Shown: piece after piece, positions 37,843-48,983 of the stretch
How the letters are laid out: every line of letters begins with the position of its first letter
Numbering within the stretch: position 1 is the first letter of the stretch
Origin: Epiperipatus broadwayi
Lineage: Eukaryota; Onychophora; Udeonychophora; Euonychophora; Peripatidae
Assembly (NCBI GenBank): GCA_028023455.1
Contig: JAQFVV010000181.1
Coordinates: forward strand, 936,001-1,000,000
Direction: 5' to 3'
Length of the DNA: 64,000 bases
Translations under genes and position numbers: made by a program
The notes under the pieces: model-generated
The model's database searches: none
The model's input: the letters and a program-made list of their open reading frames with translations, nothing else
Told to the model about the DNA's origin: nothing

Positions 37843-39583
37843 CACCGGGTTCGATCCGTAGTGATTCCACTTCCTTTACATGCTAGGTTTATCTGGGTTT
37901 ATTACCCAGTTTATAATAAATTTATAATCTTATATTATAAATATTACGTGAACGAACCGGCACGTTCGAGAAAAGTGGGAAATATATTATTGCTGGCAGG
38001 GCCATCAACAATACCCACAGTCAGACATTGCTATGCCATGCATAACACGATCACATTTCCAGACTGTGGCCCATCTCGACTGCTAAATTCAAACCCCTAC
38101 TATGCAAACACTTTATTTGTTTCAGAGTAAACTCCGGGCACCAGCTAGTTCAGAACTAACATGTTTGGACAATAGGCCCATAATCCAGTGCTCGCAAAAT
38201 CCCTTAACTAGCTCAGCTATTTGTAATTAATAACAACTTATTCATTCCTTAACTAGTGGCAAAAGAATTGACTGACAGATTAAGCTTAAGTTTAAAAGAC
38301 TATTTTAATTAACATTTATTATACTAATTTTAAATATTTTATAAATCTTATTTAACTAATATAACACTGGTATAATGATAACGCACATATTAATTCACAC
38401 ACTATAATATCATATAACAAAGCATTAAATAATATTTGAAATATAAAACACACATATCAATAGTTCGTCTATATATGCTATGGAGTTCATAGTACTTGAC
38501 TCTGGGAGGCTTTACGAATGTGATGGCTACTTTAGAAATGAAAATAAGAAAATGTTATTACCTAGGATTTTAGAACGTGGACTTCTTGCTGATTCTAATA
38601 AAATATTTCTAACCAGTTAGATTTGAAGTTTTCTTGTGGAGATTTGATGCTTATTATTCCAAGTGTTCTTCTTTAAGACCTTTAGATATTGACAGTGGAT
38701 TTTCAAACTGTTATACAGGCATTATTTTTCACGGGCAGATTTTGATATTTCACTGGACTTGCAAGTCGGTCGTATGTTTCCGAGGGTTTTAACACTGCAT
38801 TATTGACTGATTTAATCTCAACTGCACAATCTAGACTGTTTTCTAAACTCAACTGAACTAAACTGTTGACTCAACTGATTGGCTGATGAAAAACTGGACT
38901 ATTTATACTTAAGACCTGTTGTAGTTTTGATGTCCACCAGCAATATCTGTTGTCGAAATTACTTTCTTGTTTTTAATTGCATTCCTCGAGATAAACTTTT
39001 AATCCTGTTGTTGGAGATGTTAATTAGCAGCTTTCACAAATGTGTTATTTTTACATTTTTAATTAATAGCCATCGTTGTGTTAATGATAATTTTCTATAT
39101 CATTATTTATTTATTTATTTAATACGCATACATTTATTATATTTTTTACAATAGCACATATATATTTTATTAACAAGCTCACAATAATTCGTCATTTACG
39201 CACATATATAATTTACAATCATTCATTATTTAGTTTTTAAGATGACCTTTTTTCTTAACTTAAATAAAAAAGATTTATATTTTTAAACTTTAAGTTATAT
39301 TTCAACTAATAATAATAAAAATCTTTAACTTCTTTTAATTTTATGTTAACTATGAATTAATTGTTTCTAGCAAAACTCTTTAAACTTAAAACTTTTAGTT
39401 TGACATTTCTAAAGCAAACCCCCCTCCTCTCTTTTAATTAATTAATTGTAACTTTTATTTCAAAAACTCTTTGACTTTTAATTTTACGTTTTTTCGAAAA
39501 CAAACTGCAATAAAAAAAACTCTTAAACTTTTACATACCATTTCTTTTAACGAATAATTTTATTTTAATAATTTTTAGGGACA
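37843..39583 (-). mobile_element. Solo LTR, minus strand, related to the element at 46144
   Basis: The reverse complement of the 46144 LTR aligns in order with this region. The shared blocks include the edge GGTTCGATCCG-like motif, ACA-CGGGC-CCAGCTA near 38135, AACTAGCTCAGCTATTTGTAAT near 38200, AGAATTGACTGACA near 38265, TCAACTGATTGG with TATAAATA (minus, 38907-38900), CCCCCTCCTCTCTTTTAATTAATTAATTG near 39420 and TTTTATTTTAATAAT near 39560. No internal sequence or partner LTR lies next to it, so it is a solo LTR, and it is strongly diverged. Edges are approximate. The open frames at 37825-38130 and 38879-39154 are shadows inside it. Confidence 0.8.
38900..38907 (-). promoter_or_regulatory. 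TATA box of the solo LTR
   Basis: TATAAATA on the minus strand corresponds in position to the TATAAATA of the complete element's LTR, upstream of the conserved CAATCAGTTGAG block. Confidence 0.5.
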
Positions 39584-40070
39584 AAAAAAACCCCCCAAAA
39601 CACAGCATATGAATAGAAAGAAAGCCATTCTTAAGTGGGAATTTATTCACAAACTTTATAGAAGCAAGAAAATAAATAAATTAAACCCAGAAGTATAATT
39701 TAAAAACATTTGTAAGAATTTTAAAATTACTAGTCCGGAAAATATTAAGATGAAAATTTCTGCAGCAATACTGATTACTGATACACATTGCACAAATGCC
39801 ATGCTTGAATGTTCATTTAAATTATATGGTTACACAAACAATGCAAGATAAGGTTTTTTTTTATAATTTATATATTTAATCCCATTTTAATACTTTATTG
39901 AATTAACATAATAATAGTATATATATATTTAAGTTTATGAAACTATATGTCAATGCAAAATATTTCTTCTCTACATAAATAATTAAAACACTCTCTAGCT
40001 ATAGCACAAAGCTAGAACGCATTTGAATTACCTATTGTAACAGTTTCATGAATCACAATCTTGAAGTATT
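39584..40070. other. AT-rich unique sequence
   Basis: No gene or repeat recognised. Confidence 0.5.

Positions 40071-40119
<49 letters not shown>
40071..40119. repeat. (AC)n-(AT)n compound microsatellite
   Basis: Seven AC units are followed by about 17 AT units. Confidence 0.95.
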
Positions 40120-40122
<3 letters not shown>

Positions 40123-43100
40123 GATAGATACTCCATAAAAAAACTTTAGCAGAGTCAAGACATTATGAAAAGATATAAAGATAGATACAACATAACTTAA
40201 TAGCATTAAGCATATCAATGCAGAAATTTAAACAAACTCAAATAATATGCTAACACAGATACATACAAATAAAAGATAAATCAGCCTTTATTACTTCAGC
40301 ACACAACACAAGTTTATCCTAGAGTCATTCACAGAGAAACAATAGAGTATGAAGCATTTCTCTCTACATTTTTCAAATTGATAAGGAAACTTCCCATCTT
40401 TGTTTTACCCCCCAACTAAGAAAAGACACTTATCTAAATTGGATTGGTTATCTGAAAAAAAATAATATAGTTTTACTTATAAGATTCGAATTCAAGTTAT
40501 AATAATGGAAGGCAGATATGATCAATATATTATTAAGTTCTGAATTTGTATACTGTATATAAAAATGATTTAAGTAATAGGTGTGAAAAAAAAAATTAAA
40601 AATAAACTTTTAACCCGGGTTAAGGCAAACCAGGCTGTTTATTGATTTTCTTAATTTTATATATTAGTAAATATTTCTTAATAATTTTTTTCTTTCTTTC
40701 TGTAATAACTTAAATAACTGAAAATATAACAAACTCTCTTTATATATACACACCTATACATTGATCTAATGAAGAAATAAAAAACACTTGTTGTTGCTTT
40801 CTTTTGGGAATAATTTACTGCTTTAAGATTTTTTTTATTTTAAAATAAGTGCACTTTTAATACCAATGATTTCTTTTAGCTTGATTGGCTTAATCAATGT
40901 GACTGGAGTTCAAACCATTTGCTGTAAGTCATATTAAGACTGAACTTTTTACTAGTTAAGTGATTGTCAATTCTCCAAGGTGTCTCTGAGATGTTCAAGA
41001 TACTTACATTAAATGATCAAGCTTTTCTAATCTGATTGGTTGGTAAGACTCAACCCTTATTCAAAATCAATCACGGCAATTCAGACTTGAAAGAAAAAAA
41101 TCAAAAGAAAAAATTCAATTACTTTTAACTACTAAATGAACACTAGGAATAAGAAATGCCCAATGAATTTAATGTACCTTCACTGATAATGTTCTAAGTA
41201 AAATCCAAGGATAAATATATCGCCTCCAAGAATGTCAATCTACTTTGAGTTTAATAATCTAGTTTAGTTTCTATCTAACATCGATAAAAAATAATAACGC
41301 AGTAATAAAACAAAAATAATTATGCTTTAATAATCAAACAAATATATCTATCATCATTATTATTATTTATTTATTTTCAAAAAATTGCAGTTATTATTGT
41401 TATTAAAAATATTATAAAACAAAAAATATTCTAGTGTCATTCTAGTTCTGCATATATCTCAATTAGTACTAATTTTAAATATTAGAACTGTAAACCATTG
41501 TCGAACATGCAGCACGGGTTCGTCTTAGTTCCTTCGAATACTTTTTTTTTTTACTTATTTCTTTAAATATTTCCACATCTATTGACATGTTTTACATGAA
41601 TAATTGTTTAAATTAATAATTAAAAGACTTCTGCATGTAAGTTATAAAAATAGATTATCAATACAAAATAAAGAGAAGTTTTGAGATTCATCGAATATAA
41701 ATTTCAGATGATAGTAAAATAATTCCAATGAAAGTTTAGCATAATTTACTGAAGTAATTGAAAACATTAATGGCATATCAAATTCTCAGAAAATGAACAA
41801 ATTTTAACTTAAAAAAATTCTCAAGTTCATAAATTTTAAAAAATCAAAATTATTAATATAAATGGCAATACTACTACTTCAGGATATCAACTCTTAGATT
41901 GAAATATAACTTTAATATGTGATATAAATTTGTCATAAAAGGCAATGTGATAGTTTTCTATTTTTAAGTACAATTAACAATTGTAAATTTTCTATGTAGT
42001 ATCTTTTTTTCTAGCTCAGCAACAAATTGTTAACAATATCTTAGACAAAAGTTAATATCAACTTTCTCTAAATTAATGAGTCTAAACAATTATCTTCATA
42101 TACTAACTTACTATTTACATGCAAAATTGCTATATAATAAATTATTAGCAAAAAGACAGCCATAATTGGACAAAAATCATTAAAGATGACAATTATCATT
42201 TTATCATAGCTAATAATATCAGATTTAGTAAAAAATTTCTAATAAATACATGTTAGAAGTTGATATTAGCTATTTTTGAGACTGGTAGCAATCATAACTA
42301 ATCTTTAACATTTTGTAGAATGGTAATTATATAACATATATAATATGTAGAAAAATAATCTCTCCAGTGATAAAGTTAAAAAAACAGTTCCATATAGTTT
42401 CTGTTACTTATAAATATTTTGATATTTTCAATCTGTTCAATATTTGGGAATAGTGAAACATTTTTTTTAAATATTTGTTTTATAAAAAGATACAAATGAA
42501 TAACATTTTTCAATAGATGAGAAAAGCATTTATTTTGCTAAAAAGACAATAAGAGTAAGATTAGATACAATATTTTGCCAAATATAAAATATTTTACACA
42601 TTTTCTATGTCAAACTAATATCAAGTTAATAATTACATCTGAAATAGAAAATGAATTTATATCATAAATCAATCAGAGATTATGTTTTTATAAAATTATA
42701 TTAGAATACTTAATATTGTAACTATATATTTAACCCTGTGGGCTACATATATGTTTTTAATCATTAAACACATTTTTTAAGGTTGATATTAAATTGAAAG
42801 ACTGCAAATATTTTGCGCTTATTATAAGACATCTGACAGCCAATCAGATGTTATGATAGCTGTCTAGATAATGATCAAACTGTAAATACAAGACAAAGAA
42901 TTTTACAAGTAAATTTCTTTATCTGGTACTATTATAATAAAAATCTTAGGTACTTGAGTACTACACCTGCAACATAGGGGGGATAGGGAAGATAGGACCT
43001 TTTCATACCTACAATGAATGCGTGATGTTTTGATGATGTCATAATGGAAAAAATAGTCCAATAAAGACAGGACAACTAAGATTCTCATGGAAGGCATTTT

Positions 43101-43168
43101 ATGTAATGTTGAACAGAAATCAATTCTATAGTCAGACTGTTAGAAGGCATATAAAATGAATGAACTAA
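40120..43168. other. AT-rich unique sequence
   Basis: No gene supported. A 14-bp palindrome TTAACCCGGGTTAA lies near 40610. The part from about 42780 to 43168 is less AT-rich and may already belong to the Merlin element that follows. A 64-codon minus-strand frame at 42903-43097 overlaps that part and is probably incidental. Confidence 0.45.
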
Positions 43169-43417
43169 TTGAAGCCCATTACTGCCATTTCCAAGTCAAT
43201 CACATCTAATTTTGTCGATACAGAAACAGGAGTTCATATCCAAAATATTGAGAGAGTGCAGGGTTCTGCCAAATGGCAAAATAAGCAGCAACGAGGGACA
43301 GCAAGACAATACCTGGACTCATACCTAGCAGAATTTATGTGGAGAAGACTACACAAAAGTGACAACATATTCTTAGCAATACTGAAAGACATGAAAGAAA
43401 TGTTTCCATCTGAATAA
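43169..43417 (+). pseudogene. Merlin-type (ISXO2/IS1595-like DDE) transposase, C-terminal fragment
   Basis: About 82 codons read as the end of the catalytic domain of the eukaryotic Merlin / bacterial IS1016-IS1595 transposase family. The conserved signature SNFVDTETGVHIQNIERV matches the family pattern NFVDP-TG-HTQ-IE. The family's final helix is also present as LDSYLAEFMWRR. The frame is closed upstream by TAA at 43166-43168 and has no start codon. The N-terminal part, including the other catalytic acidic residues, is missing. Merlin elements have short inverted termini and 8-9-bp duplications; I did not find matching ends. It is a dead fragment of a DNA transposon. Confidence 0.8.
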
Positions 43418-43427
43418 ATAAAAATTT

Positions 43428-43525
43428 AATAAAAGTGTATTAAGTAATATATATATATATATATATATTATTTTTTAATAAAAGTGTATTAAGTAATATA
43501 TATATATATATATATATTATTTTGT
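43428..43525. repeat. 49-bp tandem duplication containing (TA)n
   Basis: AATAAAAGTGTATTAAGTA followed by a TA run and ATTATTTT occurs twice, starting at 43428 and 43477. The units are essentially identical. Confidence 0.95.
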
Positions 43526-44985
43526 AATTTTTGGGCTAATTGCTTTATAAAAAAACAGCAGTTTTATGAAAATCCCAGCATACTTTGCAATCAAGTGGTT
43601 TCATTTTTGGAGTGAAAATTTTTACTGCAGATCTCCATTTTGTTGGTAATGTACTTACTCTATTTTTATGCAAATTACTAGGAGTTTTGCTTTACTTTCT
43701 TTATATATTGAATTTTATAATGTATTTTTAAATCATGTTTGGTGTATTTTGAAATCATTTATTGTTCATTTGATGTATATTCACTTATTTTTAGTCCTCC
43801 AACACAGAGCACGTATTAGACCTACTGTGTCTGTTGACAACAGATCTCACATTTTATTTTTCACAAGAAGGATCCATGTATACATTTTTTTTTTTTGGTG
43901 CAAGAAAGATCCATGTAGACATTATTTTTCTGACATTACAAGTGGCGAATTAATGCGAATGTGAACAGGCACATAAAGGTCTAATACATGCTCTGGTTTG
44001 CAGGTTTAGTACCCAAGTACCAAATCGGTTACACATTTCAATAGTATGAGTTAAAATAATTCAGTTAGCCTATTTAGTTAGCAGTTATTTAAAAAGTTAT
44101 CTTAGAATGTTTAATATTTACTTGAAAGAAGAAAATTAATATTTTTAAAACTAAAGAACTAATCTAGAGCTTAATATGTTTCAAATAGATAAAGTTGTTC
44201 TACATGTCTGAAATGGTTAATTAACTTTCTTAGGATTTTTAGTTGTTGATTTTTGAAATAGTTTATAGAATAATGAACTTTTATAGAAATATTAAGTTAA
44301 AAAAAATAAAGCACTGACAATTATTTAAAATTGTCTTATAAAATTGTCATAAAAGACAAAATTATAAAAACCAACCTTTTAATTGTCATAATGAAAAAAA
44401 ATTATTCAGATTATTTCATGCTAAAGCATATTCCATAGCTATTCATATTGAGTTCACTTATTTATTTACATATCTGAATAGCTTTTCTAAATTTCTGATT
44501 GATCCAAACATGTTGTTTTGTACTTAGAAGAGGAATAAATATAATTTAAATTTGCAGCATCATAATTAATGTTGCGAAAAAAGTTGACTTATTATAATAA
44601 TAAAACTTCAGAAAGAGCAATTTATAATTAACATTGTACTTCTGTCCATACTTATCTGATTCTTAGTGCCCTGAAAAATGTATTTTGAAAGAAACTATTT
44701 GCTATTAGAATTATTTAACATCAGCTCTCACCATTATTTTAAAGCAGTAAAATTTCATTGGTGAACATATTTCAAATTTTTTTTATTATAAAACCTCATC
44801 TTTGTGAAGGACAATATGTTCATATATGACTTCAAAAAGAGAACAAAAGGACTTAAAAGAGATCGTTTTCCTTATAAAAAGAAAAGAACTGTTAATCTCT
44901 AGTAATAATATTATAATTATCATATATATATATATTATATTTAAAATGATTATAGCCATAGCTTATATATATTATAATTATTATT
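43526..44985. other. AT-rich sequence after the Merlin fragment
   Basis: No supported gene. A 98-codon frame at 43668-43964 contains a short internal duplication (GGATCCATGTA / AGATCCATGTA) but has no recognisable domain. Confidence 0.4.
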
Positions 44986-46080
44986 AATTATGATATTAAT
45001 AATCAGCATTAAGCTAATGCACATGCGCTTTGTAGATTTTTAACTATAAATGAATACTCTAACTTCTAAACACAAGATAAAGTCTTTGTCAAAAGATAGA
45101 ATGAATCCATCTATCTTTTCTACCCAAATGTTTATGTATGTGCAAATCTTAAACATTTGGAAATGAGAGTATGAAGATGTTAAGCAATCACTTGCGAAAT
45201 TTTCTAGAATTTACAATACATCATTCTTATTTGAAATTAAATATATAAATGAAATATTTATTTTATATAGCACTAGGTTTTATAAACTGTAATATTAATA
45301 ATCAGCATTAAGCTAATGCATATGTGCTTTGTAGATTTTTAACTATAAATGAATACTCTCATTTCCAAACACAAGATAAAGTGTTTGTGAAAATATAGAA
45401 TGAATCCATTTATCTTTTCAACCCAAACGTTTATGTATGGGCAAATCTTAAACATTTGGAAATGAGGAGCATGAAGATGTTAAGCGATCATTTTAAATTA
45501 ATTTTACTATGCTTGAATGAATGATGCTTGCAAAATTTTCTAGAATTTATGATATGTCATTCTTATTTGAAATTAAATATATAAATGAAATATTTATTTT
45601 ATATCGTGCTATGTTTTATAAACTTTTATAAATTTATTTATTCATTTATAGTTAAAAATCTACAAAGCACATGTGCATTAGCTTAATGCTGATTATTAAT
45701 ATTACAGTTTATAAAACATAGTGCTATATGAAATAGATATTTCATTTATATATGTAATTTCAAATAAGAATGATGTATTGTAAATTCTAGAAAATTTCGC
45801 AAGCGTCATTCATTCAAACACAGTAAAAGTAATTTAAAGTGATCACTAACATGTTCATACCCTCATTTCCAAATGTTTAAGATTTGCCCATACATAAACA
45901 TTTGCGTCAAAAAAATAGATGGATTCATTCTATCTTTTCATAAAGAGTTTATCTTGTGTTTGGAAGTGAGAGCATTCATTTATAGTTAAAAATCTACAAA
46001 ATGCATTAGCTTAATGCTGATTATTAATATTACAGTTTATAAAACATAGCACTATATAAAATAAATATTTCATTTAATTA
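44986..46080. repeat. Tandem-plus-inverted repeat cluster (about 1.1 kb palindrome-like)
   Basis: A unit of about 300-340 bp begins ATATTAATAATCAGCATTAAGC, continues through AGATTTTTAACTATAAATGAATACTCT and GCAAATCTTAAACATTTGGAAATGAG, and ends TTTATAAACTGT. It occurs twice in direct orientation (about 44988-45290 and 45290-45630). It then recurs inverted: a partial copy starts near 45640, and a further run of inverted unit ends near 46077. The two halves could pair over several hundred bases. It lies 65 bp from the insertion site of the LTR element. No coding frame is present. Confidence 0.9.
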
Positions 46081-46143
46081 TGATATTATATGTTTGTACA
46101 TATGGTGCTCCAGAGGTGGAATTAATATGATATATATATATAT

Positions 46144-47863
46144 TGTACCTATATTGATATAGGCACATATAATTTTATCTAAAATTATATTATTAAAATA
46201 ATCGTTCATAAAAGAAAAACATAAAATTAAACGTTGAAGAGTTTATTACAGTTTGTTTTAGAAAAGGATAAAAATCAAATAGTTTTCTAGCGTTAGTTTT
46301 GAAATAAAAAGCTACAATTAATTAATCAAAAGGGGGGAGGGGGAGTCTTGGTTTGAGAAATGAAACTAAAGGTTTACAAAAGGAAATAAATAGTTTTATT
46401 AGTATTCGTAAAAATATAATTTAAAAAGTTAAAACATACAAATCTCTTTTCATTCAAGTTTAATTAAATAAAAAATAATGTTAAAACTAAATAGTAAATT
46501 GTATTAAAAATATATGTGCATATATATGTGCAATTTGTAAATAAATAAAATGTATGTGAAATAAAAGAAGATTATCATTAAAAACACGGCAATGGCTATT
46601 AATAAAATAAAACAACACGTTTTATTGCATGGCTATTACTAATTAAGCAATCTTCCAAAACACGTTTATCAAAGGATTAATTGATAAAGAATTCCGACAA
46701 CAGATATTTGCCGGAGGATATTGAAAAGAAAACACTTCATTGGTATAAATACTGAATATTTTATCGGACAATCAGTTGAGACAATCAGTTCACAAAGTAA
46801 TTGAGTAGTGCAGTTCAGAAATTAATTGAGCAGTTAACAAACAAAATGCAGTGTTGAGAAGATCTTGGGAATGCACGTTTATCTCCAGCCCAGATGTCCG
46901 AGAAAACAGCAGATCTTCCCATGAAATAATGTCAGCTTAACATCTTAGAAAATCTCCATCAGTATCTATTTGTCTCCGATAGCAATAATCATGAAAATCA
47001 GGAAACTCAGCAAGGAAACGTCCCAGCCGGCTGGTAAGCATTCATAATGGAAATATCCTCACCGAAAGCAGCCACCAAAGAGAACAAAATTCTACGTCTA
47101 CATTCAAAAGCCTAGGTAAAACATTTGCTTATTTCGTTTATACTGTAATAGCCATTGCATTTCATTAATTCATACGAATCTTTCAAGAGTCTAATTATAT
47201 GAACTCTATATCATACATAAATGAACTATTGATGTGTGTGATTAAATTTCAAATGCTATGTAGTCCTTTATTATCATTATTATGTGTGTGCATGAGTTAA
47301 TATGTGCGTGATCACTATATCAATATTTATTAGTTCTGTTATTAAATCTATAGGAATATTTAAACTATTTAGAAATGTTAATTTAAAATATGCGTGTGTT
47401 TTATTAGAATTATAAAATGTTTAAATTTAGTAAATAAATGTTAGTTAATAAATTATCTTTAAAATTAAACTTTATTTGTCGGTCAATTCTTTTTATCAAT
47501 TCTTTTTATAAATTCCTTTTACAATTCTTTATCAAGTCTTTTAACCACTAATTATGTATAATCTATTAGTGATTACAAACAGCTGAGCTAGTCATGGATT
47601 TAGGCGTTGAGTTAGTGGCCATTGCTCAAAGTGCGTTATTTATTCATCCTTGAATAGATAGCTGGCGCCCGTGTTTATACACAAACAAAAAAAAGTGCTT
47701 TGAACTTGGTGTTGAACTCAACAGCCAAGAAGAAGCTATGTCCTGGAAATGTAACGCTAGTTATATACTTTATAGCTATCGTTTGGGCATACATACTCTC
47801 CGAGTATGTTCTTCTCTGCCTAAGAGGCCGGTGTTTCGAATGTACATATTCGAACACGGTTCA
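46144..47863 (+). repeat. 5' LTR (1720 bp)
   Basis: Matches 50394-52785 end to end once the gap artefact in the other copy is removed. It contains TATAAATA at 46744-46751 just after an ATTGG, giving a promoter and likely start region near 46775. Open frames inside it (for example 47675-47903, both strands) occur in both LTR copies and are not genes. Confidence 0.95.
46744..46751 (+). promoter_or_regulatory. TATA box of the 5' LTR
   Basis: TATAAATA lies directly after ATTGG (inverted CCAAT). The same box is present in the 3' LTR at 50994-51001 and in the related solo LTR. The tandem block GACAATCAGTT downstream is shared by all three LTRs and probably spans the start region. Confidence 0.6.
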
Positions 47864-47865
47864 AA

Positions 47866-47887
47866 TGGCTTTACCCAACGTGGGACG
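47866..47887 (+). promoter_or_regulatory. Primer-binding site
   Basis: TGGCTTTACCCAACGTGGGA starts two bases after the GGTTCA end of the 5' LTR, the position at which a tRNA primer anneals in LTR retrotransposons. The primer tRNA was not identified. Confidence 0.7.
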
Positions 47888-48224
47888 AACTTGTCATAAA
47901 TGACAGTTAATTAAATACTTTGTTCTTGTTGAAAATAAAAATCTAAAAAGTTAAATTACGTATGTAAAAGTGCTTTAATTTAAAAAAAAAGAATTGACCG
48001 AAAACTTTTTTTTTTCGAAATGAAAAGAGATTTTGACATTTATGCTATCAAATCAGAGACAGCTGATATTTGGGTGGAGTTAAAGCATTAGATCGGGTAG
48101 TGAAAAGGACTAAAAGGGTGGAGTTAGCGTGAGTTTCCATCTTAGTAAGAAAAATAAATAAATAAGTTGTATTTAAATTTAGTTTAACATAAGCGCTAGT
48201 ACTTTGAAATTGAAAATTTCGAAG
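47888..48224 (+). other. Leader region between primer-binding site and ORF
   Basis: Untranslated leader of about 340 bp with poly-A and poly-T runs. No upstream ORF of note. It would be expected to hold packaging signals, but none can be recognised. Confidence 0.5.
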
Positions 48225-48983
48225 ATGGATCCGAAAGAAAGCCCAATATATTTTAAAAATCCCCAGTTAGTGGAAAAAGAGAAAGAAGAAGTATCTGAGA
48301 TGCGAATGATGATGAAAATGATGATGAATATGATGCAAGAGTTTAAAGAAGAATTGTGTCAGAAATTTGAACAAAGCCAACAGGAGCTTAAAGCTGAATT
48401 CAAAGCTGAATTGATAAAAGAAATGCGTCAAGAAATTAAACAAAGTCAACAAGAATTGAAGGCAGAAATTAGTCAGGTTAAAACAGAAATTAAAGAACTC
48501 AGAGCAGAAGTAAGAGAAATAAGATGTGAGATAATGGTAAATGTAGAGAAGAACCAAGAAGTTATAGAGTTAGATTTAATTAAAGAAAGTCAGGAAGTTG
48601 AGGTCATGAAAGAGGTAGAAATTGAATTAGAATCAGATAGCGTTGTGACAGATAAAGTAGAAACTTATGTAGATCAAAAGGTAGAAAAGAGCGTAAAAGA
48701 GTTTTTACAAAGAATTAAAAATAAAAGGTTTAAAATAAACGTTCGCATTCACTATAGACATAGATTTAAAACAAAGAAGAAGCGTAGGAAAAAATATTCA
48801 CGATTAAAAAAAATACGGAGATCTGTAAAGCTTAAAAGTTTTCTAATTTACAAGGCAGAAAATAGAACGGAAAGAGAAAGAGATAAAATGGATTTAAATC
48901 AAGAAATAGAAGTGAGAATATGGAGTATGATTTATATTATAAAATTAGTAGAAAGAAAGAAGGAACCACCTGACATAGTTTAA
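48225..48983 (+). CDS. Coiled-coil, basic-tailed ORF of the LTR element (gag-like)
   Basis: An ORF of 252 codons from the first ATG at 48225 (protein start MDPKESPIYF) to TAA at 48981-48983. The frame is open a little further upstream but without an ATG. Residues about 20-110 are rich in Glu, Lys, Gln and Met with heptad spacing and a repeated SQQELKAE segment, predicting a long coiled coil. Residues about 115-155 are acidic. Residues about 165-210 are strongly basic (many Lys/Arg), suggesting nucleic-acid binding. No capsid domain, zinc knuckle or protease motif is recognisable. From its position after the primer-binding site it should be the element's gag-like structural protein. An open frame of this length is far above chance here, in keeping with a recent insertion. 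Confidence 0.75.
   Translation: MDPKESPIYFKNPQLVEKEKEEVSEMRMMMKMMMNMMQEFKEELCQKFEQSQQELKAEFKAELIKEMRQEIKQSQQELKAEISQVKTEIKELRAEVREIRCEIMVNVEKNQEVIELDLIKESQEVEVMKEVEIELESDSVVTDKVETYVDQKVEKSVKEFLQRIKNKRFKINVRIHYRHRFKTKKKRRKKYSRLKKIRRSVKLKSFLIYKAENRTERERDKMDLNQEIEVRIWSMIYIIKLVERKKEPPDIV

Noticed and set aside
38879-39154. 91-codon frame as a gene
   Set aside because: It lies inside the solo LTR and has no protein-like features beyond chance.
40605-40620. TTAACCCGGGTTAA palindrome as an operator-like site
   Set aside because: A single 14-bp palindrome with no neighbouring gene or second copy is not enough to support a regulatory site.
47651-47690. TGGCGCCCGTG at 47663 as the primer-binding site of the young LTR element
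   Set aside because: It resembles a lysine-tRNA-type primer site, but it lies inside the LTR, because the sequence around it is present in both LTR copies. The true LTR end is at 47863, followed by another TGG sequence.
48267-48557. 96-codon minus-strand frame rich in Phe and Leu
   Set aside because: It is the antisense shadow of the coiled-coil ORF.
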